64,000 bases of DNA, taken from positions 537,158,083 through 537,222,082 of the forward strand of contig NC_058520.1 in assembly GCF_904849725.1 (NCBI RefSeq). The letters run 5' to 3'. Positions 24,307 to 37,300 of this stretch are shown here, in pieces. The DNA comes from Hordeum vulgare subsp. vulgare (lineage: Eukaryota > Streptophyta > Magnoliopsida > Poales > Poaceae). Below the pieces are notes generated by a model. That model was not told the origin of the DNA and searched no databases. It saw only the letters and a program-made list of their open reading frames with translations. Each line of letters opens with the position of its first letter. Position 1 is the first letter of the stretch. Position numbers and translations under genes: made by a program.

Positions 24307-24916
24307 CACTACAACAAGATGGTCCAAATGCGACACTAAAATCAGAGATCCTTCGATGAAATTGTGTGCGATGCACGAGTCACAAATGATGTTGTAAAAA
24401 ACCATCATAAAGATGCAAAACATTTGTGATGGCGGAGACATCAAGCACGATACATATTAGAGTTGTGTGTGTGACGCGTGGCATATGGTTCACTCCAATG
24501 AACTGTTTGTGATGAGGGAGAACAACTGAAATGGACAGCTAGATGGTGTGTGCGATATAAGGCATATAGTTCACTCGTACGAACTGTTTGTGATTAGGCA
24601 AGACAACAGAAACAGTCAGCTAGATCAAGGTGTGTGCGCTATAAGTCATACGGTTCACTCGGACGAACTCTTTCTAATTAGGAAACACAACAGAAATGGC
24701 TCAGTTTAACAAGATGTGTGTGATATGAAGCATACAGTTCACATATATGAACTGTATGCGATGAGACAAAAAAACACCAATGATTTGCGATGAGAAAATA
24801 TAACATGGACTCTTTTTACTGTTAATTCGTGTGCAATTCTGTGTGTAGAAAAAACTTTGCAAAATACGAACTAGTTAAGCATCCAAATAAGAACATGATT
24901 GCATAATCTAATTAAG
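24307..24916 (+). mobile_element. CACTA (En/Spm) transposon terminus with subterminal repeats
   Basis: Begins CACTACAACAAGATGG after the trinucleotide taa, which would be one half of the 3-bp target duplication. Four subterminal repeats spaced 81-84 bp (starting near 24488, 24569, 24653 and 24737) each contain a gttca...tgaac palindrome, the sort of site a CACTA transposase binds. It is cut at 24917 by the Tat element LTR. The other end was not found in the window. Confidence 0.75.
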
Positions 24917-25449
24917 TGATGGGGTTATAGTCCCAGGGTAGGGTCATAGGCCTGCCCTATAGGTCCTACCCAAGGACTACCCTTCATAGAGGACAAGGCC
25001 CTTAGACAGTTCCGACTGAACTAAGGACTCCCCCCATCATCTAGTCGGTGACGAACACTCGGAGCGTATTTAACGTACCGACTGAATTCCACTCTGTACA
25101 TCGTAACCTCCCAGGAGGGCAATGATCATACGTTTTCATACACCATTATTAACATTTAAGGCATACGTTACCTGTAACGTAGGCATTTATTCGCCACTAT
25201 TCCACCCTGTCCACCGGGCCATTATGAAGGACAGCGCACTCTATATAAGCCGCCCTTCCCCACTGGTGCAGTGGTTGGCATTTACTGTAATCCTATATTC
25301 CACTCGACACTAAGCTCCCAAGAGCACTGAGACGTAGGGCTTTTACCTCCACCGTAGAGGGGCCTGAACTCATACAACCTCGTCGTAGCTAAGGCTCTGC
25401 CCATCCTTTCGTACCCTACACATCTACTGTCAGACTTATACCCACGACA
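24917..25449 (+). repeat. 5' LTR of the Tat element
   Basis: 533 bp, TGATGGGG...CCACGACA, with a TATA-like ctatataagccgc near 25240 and repeated ccgactgaa motifs. The primer-binding site follows directly. The five bases before it (ttaag, inside the CACTA) would be the target duplication; no matching copy is found on the right. Confidence 0.85.
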
Positions 25450-25470
25450 GTTGGCGCCCACCGTGGGGCA
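25450..25470 (+). other. Primer-binding site of the Tat element
   Basis: gttggcgcccaccgtgggg right after the LTR is the characteristic Tat-lineage primer-binding sequence, where a tRNA would prime minus-strand synthesis. Confidence 0.85.
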
Positions 25471-25804
25471 CGCGTCTAAGCGACTTCCGGCGAGTTTGCA
25501 ACTTCATCTTTTCATCATGTCGTCCGGCAGAGATTTGTGCATGGGTCATGAGATCCTCTTCGGCGCACTCTCCTTCATCTTCGACGATTCGGCATGGCTT
25601 CGGGATGCGCCTCTCAACATCAAGGCGCTCCCCAGTCACGGGGCTACGCACTTCCGTGCCGGTGCCCGCGGCGTCCTTCTTCTCCAGCAATCGGCCCCGG
25701 TGTCGATCTTCGCCCCCGTCACGCGCCGCAACCAGCGGTCCCGCCGTCCGCGGCTCCAGCATTGGGTGCGACATGCCCAGGCGCGATAGAACGCGTCCTC
25801 TCAA
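25471..25804 (+). other. Leader and possible gag start of the Tat element
   Basis: GC-rich leader. A plus-strand frame beginning MSSGRDLCMGHE at 25517 runs to 25789 in a different frame from the gag below. It could be the original gag N-terminus before a frameshift near 25790. Confidence 0.4.
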
Positions 25805-27588
25805 GTGGCGGTCCTCGAGTCGGTTGTGGTCGCGCCGCCGTCCCAGTGCTTTGACTCAGTTCCGACTGAGTTACCTTCCGAGTACTTGGGTCGCGGGCCT
25901 GCAGTCGAAGTTCTCATGGCTGATTCCCACGAAAGTCCCCTCCGAACTGGTCGAAACGAGCATGAGGTCGGCGAATCATCCGGCGCTCGTCCTCAACACC
26001 ACCGTTCTGCCAGTCGGCGCACTCGCCAAAGCAACGTCGAGGTGTTCCGCACACCCGTCCTCAACCTGGCTGCCGCCGCCAAGATAGTCGATTCCCTCCA
26101 ACCGACTGATTCAGAGGCTGGTAGAGGGATCGAGCAGATTCGTGCCCTGTTGCATACGGTGCAACAGCAAAATTCGGCGCTCTCCCAGTCGCACAACAGG
26201 ATCCACAACAGTTCTGTTCACGCGAACACGCATCAGTCGGTTTTCAGCCCCGACTCTCATCAGCGACGCGGAGGGGGCAGCCGTTCCAGGAATCCCGAAG
26301 ATCGTCGCCGTTCACGCACCCCTCCATGGGGCGGGCCTTACGGGCCCCGGCATCACGATGATCGGCGTTCAGTCGGTGACGCGTATGATCCAAGGCCCAA
26401 CGCAAGAGGGTACATCGCCCAGAGGAAGGTCGACAGGAGCCAAGCCCACCGTGATGGTCACGATAGAGACCGTCCGAGTGGAAGCAGGACCATCGTCTCT
26501 GGTCCCGAGTGCTTCATTCGGGCCATCCGTTCAGCTGACATCCCTCCCAACTTCCGATTGGCAACGAGAATCAACAAGTTCACAGGAGAGTCCAAGCCAG
26601 AAACGTGGCTGGACGACTACAGTGTGGCGGTCCAGATCGGTGGTGGAGATGACGAGGTCGCCATGAAACATCTCCCCCTGATGCTCGATGGCTCGGCACG
26701 AGCGTGGCTGAACCAGTTGGCTCCGTCAAGCATCTACAGCTGGGCAGATCTGTCTCGAGTCTTCATCAGGACCTTCGAAGGCACGTGCAAACGTCATGCT
26801 GGTCTCGTGGAGCTCCAGCACTGTGTCCAGAAGCAGAATGAGCCCCTGCACGATTTCATCCAGCGCTGGACGACCCTCTACCACACGGTGGAGAACGTCA
26901 CAAAGCACCAAGCAGTCTGCGGCTTCAAGGCAGGCGTGCGGTACAGAGATCTGTACCTGGTCGGACAGGCGACATCTCCATGAGCAAGATGATGGAGATA
27001 GCCGCACGCTATGCAAATGGCGAAGAAGAGGACCGCATACGTAGCGGCAAGCATAAGGCAGTCGCCGACGGAGATTGGAACAGCAATCGGAAGCAAAAGT
27101 GGAAATCTCCATCCACTCCGCAGGCAGAGGCAACAGCCGTTACGAATGCCAAGTTCAAGGGTAAGGGGAAAGCTCAGTATACCCCCAAGAAGAAACAATT
27201 CGGAAATTCCATCCTGGATCAGCCATGTCCAATCCACACGAAGATGGACGAAGAAGGCAACGCCATATTCCCGAAGCACACCACTCGGCAATGTCGCCTC
27301 CTGATCCAAGGGTTCGGCGAAGGGCAACCGAGTGAAAAGGACAACGAGCAGGATGATGAGGACAAGGAGGATCCGTTCCCCCAAGTCCATGCAACATTGA
27401 TGATTTTTGTTGACGTGGAAAGCAAGAGTCGACTGAAGCTGGTGAACAGGGAGGTGAACATGGCAACCCCAACCAACCCCACGTTCCTCAAATGGTCTCA
27501 CACTGCGATCACATTTGATCATTCAGACCATCCAGCACACGTGCCCACCCCAGGGAGGCAAGCTCTCGTCGTCGACCCGGTGGTGTAA
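25805..27588 (+). pseudogene. gag of the Tat element
   Basis: Two frames: 25805-26983 and 26980-27588, with the stop of the first overlapping the ATG of the second (ATGA), so a frameshift interrupts one protein. Order: a low-complexity Ser/Arg/His-rich N-terminus, a retrotransposon gag core (about 26560-26960; INKFTGESKPETWLDDY, RAWLNQLAPSSIYSW), then a basic segment and a Cys/His cluster (CPIHTKMDEEGN...KHTTRQC) at 27225-27300, the form the zinc-binding motif takes in Tat elements. Gag would form the virus-like particle. It ends at TAA 27586-27588, just before the protease. Confidence 0.75.
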
Positions 27589-30290
27589 GGAGTCCGACTG
27601 CGCAAAGTCCTCATGGACAGCGGCAGCGGCTTGAACATGATGTACGCCGACACTCTCAAGAGGATGGGCATTCCGATGTCCAAACTTAGCGAGAGCAGCA
27701 TGCAGTTCCACGGAGTCGTCCCAGGACGAAAGGCCAAGTCACTCGGCCAGATCGCGTTGGACGTCGTTTTCGGCTCCGACAAGAACTTCCGCAAGTAAAA
27801 GCTGACATTCGAGGTGGTGGACTTCCACAGTGCATACCACGCGATTCTGGGCCGTCCGGCGTATGCGCGTTTCATGGCCCGTCCATGTTACGTGTATTTG
27901 AAGCTGAAGATGCCGGGTCCCAAAGGTGTGATCACGGTCACAGGCAATCGGCAGCGGGCCGAGGAGTGTCTGCAGCAGGGGTCGAGGATTGCCGATCAGA
28001 AGATGGCTATCCTCGAGCTAGATGAGTACAAGAAGACAGCCGACCCCACTGACTTGATGCATTCGAAGAAGCCAGCTTCGGAGTCCGCATTCCAGTCGGC
28101 GGGAGACACGAAGAAAGTCAGCATCCACCCGACGGACGACGCCGCTGCCCTGACGAACATCTCCACCACCCTTGATCCAAAATAGGAAGCCGAGCTCACC
28201 CAATTCCTCTGTGAGAACTGGGACATTTTCGCATGGAAGCCCGCTGACATGCCAGGTGTACCCAGGGAGTTGGTTGAGCACCGACTGCATGTGGATCCTG
28301 CTTCTCGGCCCGTCCGAGAACGCCTGCGTCGGTCCGCCGCGCACAAAAGGAAGGCAATCAGAGAGGAGGTGGCTAAACTTTTGGCGGCCAACTTCATTCG
28401 CGAGGTACACCACTCCGAGTGGCTCGCCAATGTTGTCATGGTGCCCAAGAAGGACAAGTCTCTCCGTATGTGCATCGATTTCAAGCATCTCAATAAGGTT
28501 GTGCCCGAAAGATCATTTCCCGCTCCCCCACATTGATCAAATTATTGATTCGACTGCGGGCTGCGAGCGTTTATCATTTCTTGATGCCTACTCGGGCTAT
28601 CATTAGATCCGTCTGTATGGTCCAGATGAATTAAAAACAGCCTTCATCACCCCATTCGGGTGTTTCTACTACATCACTATGCCATTCGGTTTGAAGAATG
28701 CAGGAGCAACTTTTATGCGCATGATCCAAAAATGCCTCGTTGACCAGATCGGTCGAAACGTGGAGGCATATATGGACGATATCGTAGTCAAGTCACGCAA
28801 AGGTTCCGACCTGCTGACTGACTTGGCAAAAACATTCGCCAACCTTCGTAGGTACGATATCAAGCTCAACCCTGCCAAGTGTTCATTCGGTGTTCCGAGC
28901 GGAAAGTTAGTCGGTTTCTTCGTTTCCGAACGAGGGATCGATGTCAACCCCGAAAAGATCGGGACCATCGTCCGAATGGAACGGCCGGTCAGAATACATG
29001 ATGTTCAAAGGCTCACAGGTTGCCTAGCGGCTTTGAGCAGGTTTATCACTCGACTCGGCGAGAAGGCGCTACCTCTATACCTACTCATGAAGAAATTAGA
29101 TACTTTCGAGTGGACAGACGAAGCCCAAATTGCATTCGACGACCTCAAAGCCGTGCTTTCCACCCAGCCGGTTCTTACTGCCCCGCTCAGTAAAGAACCC
29201 CTTCTTCTGTACATCGCGGCTACAAATCAAGTCGTCAGCACTGTTCTCACAGTCGAACGCGAAGAAGAAGGCAAAGCGTACAAGGTTCAGCGGACAGTAT
29301 ATTATGTCTCCGAAGTCCTCACTCCTTCCAAGAAGAGGTATCCCCATTATCAAAAGCTTATTTATGGGATCTACATGACTGCAAAAGAGGTGGCTCATTA
29401 TTTCCAAGACCACTCGGTGTCTGTTATTTCTGATGCTCCGTTGTCAGAAATCCTCCACAATCGAGACGCATCAGGCCGAGTGGCGAAGTGGGCAATGGAG
29501 ATGTTATACCGCGACATCAAGTTCGAAGCCAAGAAGGCTAAAGTCTCAAGATCTGGCTGACTTCATAGCAGAATGGGTAGAACAACAGCAACCAACTCAC
29601 ATCTACTCGGCTCATTGGACCATGTTCTTCGATGGGTCCAAGATGTTGAATGGCTCCGGTGCTAGCGTAGTGATCATATCGCCAAAAGGTGATAAACTCA
29701 AGTATGTGTTGCAGATACATTTTGATTCTTCCGACAACGAGGCGGAGTACGAAGCTCTCCTTTATGGATTGCGCATGGCCATCACACTCGGCGTCCGTCG
29801 CCTGATGGTCTATGGCGACTCGGATTTGGTGGTTAATCAAGTGATGAAGGAGTGGGATGTAAGGAACCCCACCATGACTGCATACTGCAACGCAGTAAGG
29901 AAACTCGAGAAGAAGTTTGAAGGTCTGGAACTTCACCATGTTCCGCGACTGAAAAACCAAGCAGCTGATGAATTGGCAAAACTTGGATCCACTCGGAAAC
30001 CAGTCCCGAGTGATGTCTGTCTTGAGCACCTACATCTCCCCTTTGTGAAAGAAGATCCTTTTACACAGGAACCGGTACAACCGAAGAGTTCAATAGATAC
30101 GACTGAAGTCGAGGTCCCCGCTGTGGTTGATTTGATTATGGAGATTCTTGCCGTTGTCCCCGAATGGACTGTGCCGTTCATCGCGTACATCCTGAGGCAA
30201 GAGTTACCAGAAGACGAAGTCCAAGCTAGGCAGATCGTCCGCAGGTCGAAGTCCTTCACCGTCATCGATGGCCAGTTGTACAAGGAAAGT
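27589..30290 (+). pseudogene. Protease, reverse transcriptase and two RNase H domains of the Tat element
   Basis: In order: an aspartic protease (LMDSGSGLNMMYADTLKRMG near 27612, D-S-G active site), an RT with FITPFGCFYYITMPFGLKNA and the catalytic YMDDIVV at about 28769-28790, the Gypsy RNase H (to about 29550), then a second, archaeal-type RNase H (FFDGSKMLNGSGASVVIISP near 29625; DSDLVVNQV). The dual RNase H supports Tat lineage. Breaks: stops at 27796-27798, 28183-28185 and 28604-28606, and frameshifts near 28530 and 29550. The RT and RNase H residues that I can see are intact, so decay is mainly through stops and frameshifts. Confidence 0.8.
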
Positions 30291-31397
30291 GTTTCATGTG
30301 TCCTTCAGCGGTGCATCTCCCCTGAGGATGGACAGTTGATCTTGGAAGAAATTCACTCGGGAACCTGCGGCCATCATGCCTCCTCAAGAGCAATCGTCGC
30401 CAAAGCATTCAGAGCTGGTTTCTTCTGGTTGCAGGCGAATGAAATGGCAAAAGATATGGTCAACCGATGCGAAGGCTGTCAGTTCTATTCGAACAAGTCC
30501 CACAAGCCAACATCTGCGCTGAAGACAATCCCTCTTGTTTGGCCGTTCGCCGTGTGGGGGTTAGATACAGTCGGACCATTCAGAACAGGCCAAGGGGGAT
30601 TCACTCATCTGTTGGTAGCAGTCGACAAGTTCACCAACTGGATTGAAGCCAAGCCCATCAAGAAGCTTGACGCCCTTACGGCCATCAAATTCATCAGAGA
30701 CATCATCTCCAGATACGGGGTTCCGCACAACATAATCACCGACAACGGCACAAACTTCGACTCGGACAGGTTCAAAGGCTTTTGCATAGGCCAAGGAATC
30801 CGAGTGGATTTTGCATCCGTGGCGCACCCTCAAACAAACGGGCAATCAGAGTGGGCGAATGGTCTTATTCTTCAAGGGTTGAAACCTCGACTCCTGCGAG
30901 AAGTTGGACATGCCGCCGGCGCATGGGTCACCGAACTGCCTGCGATGCTGTGGGGCCTCCGCACAACTCCGAATAGATCTACAGGGCAATCCCCGTTCTT
31001 CCTCGTTTATGGAGCAGAAGCGGTCCTTCAGAGTGACTTTCTTCACAACTCTCCACGAGTCGAACTCTTCTCCGAAGCCGAAGCAGAGCAAGCTAGGCAA
31101 GACGGAGTGGATCTTCTGGAAGAAGAGCGCGAGATGGCGCTGACTCGCTCAACAATTTATCAACAAGATTTGCGGCGATTTCACGCATGACACGTCAGGA
31201 GTCGCACATTCCAAGCAGGCGACCTGGTGCTCCGAGTGGATCAGCAGAGACCTCGCAAGTTAGCTCCCGCCTGGGAAGGACCCTTCATCATCTTTAAGGT
31301 GCTGAACAACGGAGCATATCGACTCTACAACCTCGACAGGGAAACGGACGAGCCGCGAGCATGGAATGGAGATCTCCTGAAACACTTCTACACGTGA
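30291..31397 (+). pseudogene. Integrase of the Tat element
   Basis: An N-terminal zinc-binding region (SGTCGHHASS...RCEGCQFY, about 30355-30490), then the catalytic core: first D in LDTVGPF near 30565, second D in ITDNGTNF near 30740, E in NGQSEWANG near 30845. The usual S-E-R-A-N is S-E-W-A-N here, but the three acidic residues remain. A TGA at 31188-31190 interrupts the C-terminal part, which continues in frame (AGDLVLRV, GPFIIFKV) to the stop near 31397. It would insert the cDNA into the genome. Confidence 0.8.
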
Positions 31398-31499
31398 CCG
31401 CCGACGGAGACAATGTAAATAACAAGTATCATTGAAGTAATACAAAGCAGATTGATTTCTTGAAGGTTCAAAATTCTTCCGCCTTTGCAGACTCCGGTC

Positions 31500-32714
31500 T
31501 AAAAAACTCGCTCTGAGTACGCACTAAAAGCCGTACTCGGAAACTTAGCTGCGACCCAGAGTCGCCTAAGTACAAAGTCACTCCGAGTGCGCACTAAAAG
31601 CCGCACTCGGGGACTTAGCTGCGATCCAGAATCGCCTAAGTACAAACTCGCTCCGAGTGCGCACTAAAAGCCGCACTCGGGGACTTAGCTACGATCCAGA
31701 ATCGCCTAAGTATAAACTAGCTCCGAGTGCGCACTAAAAGCCGCACTCGGGGACTTAGCTGCGATCCAGGACCGCCTAAGTACAAACTCGCTTCGAATGC
31801 GCACTAAAATCCGCATTGGGGGTTTAGCTGCGATCCAGAATCGCCTAAGTACAAACTCGCTCTGAGTGCGCACTAAAATCCGCACTCGGGGACTTAGCTG
31901 CGATCCAGAATCGCCTAAGTACAAACTCGCTCTGAGTACGCACTAAAAGCCGCACTCGGGGACTTAGCTACGATCCAGAATCGCCTAAGTACAAACTCGC
32001 TCCGAGTGTGCACTAAAAGCCACACTCGGGGACTTAGCTGCGATCCAGAATTGCCTAAGTACAAACTCGCTCCGAGTATGCACTAAAAGCCGCACTCGGG
32101 GACTTAGATGCGACCCAGAATCGCCTAAGTACAAACTCGCTCCGAGTGCGCACTAAAAGCCGCACTCGGAGACTTAGCTGCGATCCAGAATCGCCTAAGT
32201 ACAAACTCGCTCTGAGTGCGCACTAAAAGCCGCACTCAGGGACTTAGCTGCGATCTAGAATCGCCTAAGTACAAATTCGCTCTGAGTGTGCACTAAAAGC
32301 CGCACTCGGGGACTTAGCTGCGACCCAGAATCGCCTAAGTAAAAAGCTTCGTTCGAGTGTATCCTCGAGATCCACTCGGAGGCTTAGCAGACCCTCATTG
32401 AGGCTCATGTGGATGTGAAGACAACTGACAACTACATGAGTAACAACTCGCTCCGAGTGCGAGCTCAAAGTCGCGCTCGGGGACTTAGCCGTGATCTAGA
32501 ATCGCCTAAGTAAAAAGCTTCCTTCGAGTGTATCCTCGAGATCCACTCGGAAGCTTAGCAGACCCTCATTGAGGCTCATGTGGATGTGAAGACAACTCAC
32601 AACTACATGGGTAACAACTCATTCCGAGTGTGCACTAAAAGTTGCACTCGGAGACTTAGCCGCGACCCTGAGTCGCCTAAGAAAAGCTCGCTCCGAGTGC
32701 GCACTAGGAGACTT
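31500..32714 (+). repeat. 70-bp tandem repeats in the Tat 3' untranslated region, grading into a 171-bp higher-order unit
   Basis: The block gacttagctgcgatccagaa recurs at 31542, 31612, 31682, 31752, 31821, 31891, 31961, 32031, 32101, 32171, 32241 and 32311, that is every 70 bp (one step of 69). From 32340 the period changes: taaaaagctt blocks lie at 32340 and 32511, 171 bp apart, combining a 70-bp-type unit with about 100 bp of new sequence. Each unit contains cgagtgcgc...gcactcgg, a short inverted repeat. The array is cut at 32715 by the Angela LTR. Confidence 0.9.
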
Positions 32715-34529
32715 TGTTGGGGAACGTCGCATGGGAAACAAAAATTTTCCTACGCGCACGAAGACCTATCATGGTGATGTCCATCTACGAGAGGGGATGT
32801 GTGATCTACGTACCCTTGTAGACCGTACAGCAGAAGCGTTAGTGAACGCGGTTGATGTAGTGGAACATCCTCACGTTCCTCGATCCGCCCCGCGAACTAT
32901 CCCGCGATCAGTCCCACGATCTAGTGCCGAACGGACGACACCTCCGCGTTCAGCACACGTACAGCTCGACGATGATCTCGGCCTTCTTGATCCAGCAAGA
33001 GAGACAGAGAGGTAGAAGAGTTCTCCGGCAGCGTGGCGGCGCTCCGGAGGTTGGTGATGACCTTGTCTCAGCAGGGCTCTGCCCGAGCTCCGTAGAAACG
33101 CGATCTAGAGGAAAAACCGTGGAGGTATGTGGTCGGGCTGCCGTGGAAAAACGTCTCAAATCAGCTCCAATACCTCTGTATATATAGGTGGGAGGGAGGG
33201 GACCTTGCCTTGGGGCTCAAGGAGCCCCAAGGGGGTCGGCCGAGTCCAAGGGGGGAAGGCTCCCCCCCCAAACCGAGTTGGACTTGGTTTGGTGGGTGGG
33301 AGTCCTTCCTTTCCTTCCCACCTCCCTTTTTTTTCTTTCTCTTTGATTTTTCTTTCTATTGCGCATAGGCCCCTTTTGGGCTGTCCCACCAGCCCACTAA
33401 GGGCTGGTGTGCCACCCTCAAGGCCTATGGGCTTCCCCGGGGTGGGTTGCCCCCCCCGGTGAACTCCCGGAACCCATTCGTCATTCCCGGTACATTCCCG
33501 GTAACTACAAAAACCTTCCGGTAATCAAATGAGGTCATCCTATATATCAATCTTCGTTTCCGGACTATTCCGGAAACCCTCGTGACGTCCGTGATCTCAT
33601 CCGGGACTCCGAACAACATTCGGTAACCAACCATATAACTCAAATACGCATAAAACAACATCGAACCTTAAGTGTGCAGACCCTGCGGGTTCGAGAACTA
33701 TGTAGACATGACCCGAGAGACTCCTCGGTCAATATCCAATAGCGGGACCTGGATTCCCATATTGGATGCTACATATTCTACGAAGATCTTATTGTTTGAA
33801 CCTCAGTGCCAAGGATTCATATAATCCCGTATGTCATTCCCTTTGTCCTTCGGTATGTTACTTGCCCGAGATTCGATCGTCAGTATCCGCATACTTATTT
33901 CAATCTCGTTTACCGGCAAGTCTCTTTACTCGTTCCGTAATACAAGATCCCGCAACTTACACTAAGTCACATTGCTTGCAAGGCTTGTGTGTGATGTTGT
34001 ATTACCGAGTGGGCCCCGAGATACCCCTCCGTCACACGGAGTGACAAATCCCAGTCTTGATCCGTACTAACTCAACTAACACCTTCGGAGATACCTGTAG
34101 AGCATCTTTATAGTCACCCAGTTACGTTGCAACGTTTGATACACACAAAGCATTCCTCTGGTGTCAGTGAGTTATATGATCTCATGGTCATAGGAATAAA
34201 TACTTGACACGCAGAAAACAGTAGCAACAAAATGACACGATCAACATGCTACGTCTATTAGTTTGGGTCTAGTCCATCACATGATTCTCCTAATGATGTG
34301 ATCCCGTTATCAAGTGACAACACTTGCCTATGGCCAGGAAACCTTGACCATCTTTGATCAAAGAGCCAGTCAACTAGAGGCTTACTAGGGACAGTGTTTT
34401 GTCTATGTATCCACACAAGTATTGTGTTTCCAATCAATACAATTATAGCATGGATAATAAACGATTATCATGAACAAAGAAATATAATAATAACTAATTT
34501 ATTATTGCCTCTAGGGCATATTTCCAACA
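32715..34529 (-). repeat. 3' LTR of the Angela-type element
   Basis: TGTTGGGGAACGTCGCATGG at the left end and catatttccaaca at the right end. The five bases gactt (32710-32714) are the expected left target duplication. A TATA-like tatatata lies near 33178 for the minus strand. Reading frames inside are LTR shadows. Confidence 0.9.
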
Positions 34530-34542
34530 GTCTCCCACTTGC
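34530..34542 (-). other. Polypurine tract of the Angela-type element
   Basis: Plus gtctcccacttgc, that is GCAAGTGGGAGAC on the minus strand, next to the 3' LTR. This is the known purine-rich primer of BARE-type elements. Confidence 0.85.
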
Positions 34543-36346
34543 ACTAGAGTCAATAATCTAGTTCACATCACCATGTGATTCCAACGAATCCAACACCCAT
34601 ATTGTTATGGGGTCTGATCACGTCTTGCTCTTGAGAGAGGTTTTAGTCAACGGTTCTGAAACTTTCAGATCCGTGTGTTCTTTACAAATCTTTATGTCAT
34701 CTTATAGATGCTGCTACTATGTGCTATTCGGAAATACTCCAAATATCTACTCTACTATACGAATCCGTTTCACTACTCATAGTTATTTGGATTAGTGTCA
34801 AAGCTTGCATCGACGTAACCCTTTACGACGAACTCTTTAAGCACCTCCATAATCGAGAAAAAATTCCTTAGTCCATTAGTTACTAAGGATAAATTTTGAC
34901 CGCTGCTAGTGATTCAATCATGGATCACTATCTGTACCTCTCAACAGATTTTGAGTCAAGGCACACATCAGGTGCGGTACATAGCATGGCATACTTTAGA
35001 TTCTACGGCTAAGGCATAGAAGACGACCTTCGTCTATTCTCTTTATTCCGCCGGGGTCGGGTTTTGAGTCTTACTCAAATTCACACCTCATAACGCAACC
35101 AAGAACTCCTTCTTTGCTGATCTATTTTGAACTCCTTCAAAAACTTGTCAAGGCATGCATCTTGTTGAAACTTCCATCAAGCGCTTTCGATCTATCTCCA
35201 TAGATCTTTGATGCTCAACGTTCAAGTAGCGCAATCGAGGTACTCCTTTGAAAACTCCTTTCAAACAACCTTGTATGCTTTACAGAAATTCTACATCACT
35301 TCTGATCCACAATATGTCAACCACATATACTTATCAGAAATTCTATAGTGCTCCCACTCACTTCTTTGGAAATACAAGTTTCTCATAAACCTTGTACAAA
35401 CCCAAAATATTTGATCATCTCATCAAAGTGTATATTCCAACTCCGAGATGCTTGCACTAGTCCATTGAAGGATCAGTGGAGCTTGCATACTTGCTAGTAT
35501 CTTTAGGATCGACAAAACCTTCTGGTTGTATCACATACAATGTTTTCTCAAGGAAACCGTCGAGGAAACAATGTTTTGACATCCTACATGCAATATTTCA
35601 TAAATAATGCATCAACAACTAACATAATTCTAACAGACCTTTAGCATCGCTACGAGTGAGAAAGTCTCATCATAGTCAACTGTTTGATCTTGTCGAAAAC
35701 ATCTTTGCGACAAGTCGAGCTTTTCTTAATAGTGACTTATCACCATCATCGTCTGTCTTCCTTTTAAAGATCCATTTTTACTCAATAGTCCTATGACCAT
35801 CAAGTAGTTCTTACAAAGTCTACACTTTGTTTTAATACATGGATCCTCTCTCGGATTTCATGGCTTCCAGCCATTTGTCGGAATCTGGGCCCACCATCGC
35901 TTTCTCCATAACTCGTAGGTTCACTGTTGCTCAACAACATGACCTCCAAGACATGGTTACCATACCACTCTGTAGTAGTACGCGACCTTGTCAACCTACG
36001 AGGCTTGTAGTAACTTGATCCGATGCTTGATGATCACCATCATCAGCTTCCACTTCAATTGGTGTAGGCGCCACAGGAACAACTTCCTGCGCCCTGCTAC
36101 ACACTGGTTGAAGTGATGGTTCAATAACCTCATAAAGTTCTACCACTCTCCCACTCAATTCTTTCGAGAGAAACCTTTCCTCGAGAAAGGATCCGTTTCT
36201 AGAAACAAACACTTTGCTTTCAGATCTGAGATAGGAGATGTACCCAACTGTTTTGGATATCCTATGAAGATGCATTTATCCGCTTTGGGTTCGAGCTTAT
36301 CAGACTGAAACTTTTTCACATAAGTGTCGAAGCCCCAAACTTTCAA
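34543..36346 (-). pseudogene. RNase H, reverse transcriptase and integrase C-terminal remnants (Angela-type pol)
   Basis: On the minus strand the RNase H motif FVVKGYVDASFDTNP is readable at about 34792-34838. An RT active-site remnant reads YVVDIL at about 35311-35328, where Copia elements have Y-V-D-D. The integrase end with VWGFDTYVK...CIFIGYPKQ lies at 36155-36346. The longest uninterrupted stretch is under 100 codons, so there are many stops and frameshifts. It is a pseudogene by any measure. Confidence 0.7.
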
Positions 36347-37300
36347 GAAACGACAGTTTAGATTTCTCTAAACCTCAGTCTATACTGTGTCATCTCAACG
36401 GAAATACGCGGTGCCCTATTTAAAGTGAGTGCGGTTGTCTCTAATGCATAACCCATAAACGATAGTGGTAATTCAATAAGGGACATCATAGCAGGCACCA
36501 TACAATATAGTGTGTGGCTATGACGTTCAGACACATCATCACACTATGATGTTCCAGGTGGCATGAACTGCGAAACAATTTCCACATTGTCTTAACTGCG
36601 TACCAAAACTCGTAACTCAGATATTCATTTCTATGATCATATCGTAGACAGTTTATCCTCTTGTTACAACGAACTTCACTCTGAAACAGAATTGAACTTT
36701 TCAATATTTCAGACTTTGTGATTCATTAAGTAAATACTCATGTATCTACTTAAATCGTCAGTGAAGTAGGAACATAATGATATCCACTGCGTGCCTCAGC
36801 ACCCATTGGATTGCATACATCAAAATGTATCACTTCCAACAAGTTACTATCTTATTTCATCTCAATGAAAACAAAGCCTTGCTCATGTGGTATGATTTGC
36901 ATGTCACTAGTGATACGAAATCAGGTGAGTACAAAGATCCATCAGCATGGAGCCTCTTCATGCAATTTATACTAACATGACTCAAGCGGCAGTGCCACAA
37001 GTAAGTGGTACTATCATCATTTAACTCGTATCTTTTGGCACCAATATCATGAACATGTGTAACACTACGATCGAGATTCAATAAACCATTGAGGGTGAAT
37101 ATTCAAGAAAATAGAGTAACCATTATTCTCCTTAAATGAATAATCGTATTGCAATAAACACGATCCAATCATGTTCATGCTTAACGCAAGCACCAAATAA
37201 CAATTATTTAGGTTTAACACCAATCCCGATGGTAGAGGGAGCGTGCGACGTTTGATCACATCAACCTTGGAAACACTTCCAACACGTATCGTCACCTCGC
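36347..37300 (-). pseudogene. Protease/pre-integrase region remnant (Angela-type)
   Basis: The gag-pre-integrase motif LWHCRLSHVSINCMKRLHADG is readable at about 36915-37010. Stretches before and after (to 37295) have the sense of the polyprotein but are broken. Between 37300 and 37740 I see no readable domain. Confidence 0.6.

Noticed and set aside
25436..25804. Minus-strand frame opposite the Tat leader
   Set aside because: Shadow of the GC-rich gag leader; no domain.
33127..33462. Plus-strand open frames in the Angela LTRs (also at 39366-40258)
   Set aside because: The same frames occur in both LTR copies; they are LTR shadows on the strand opposite to the element.
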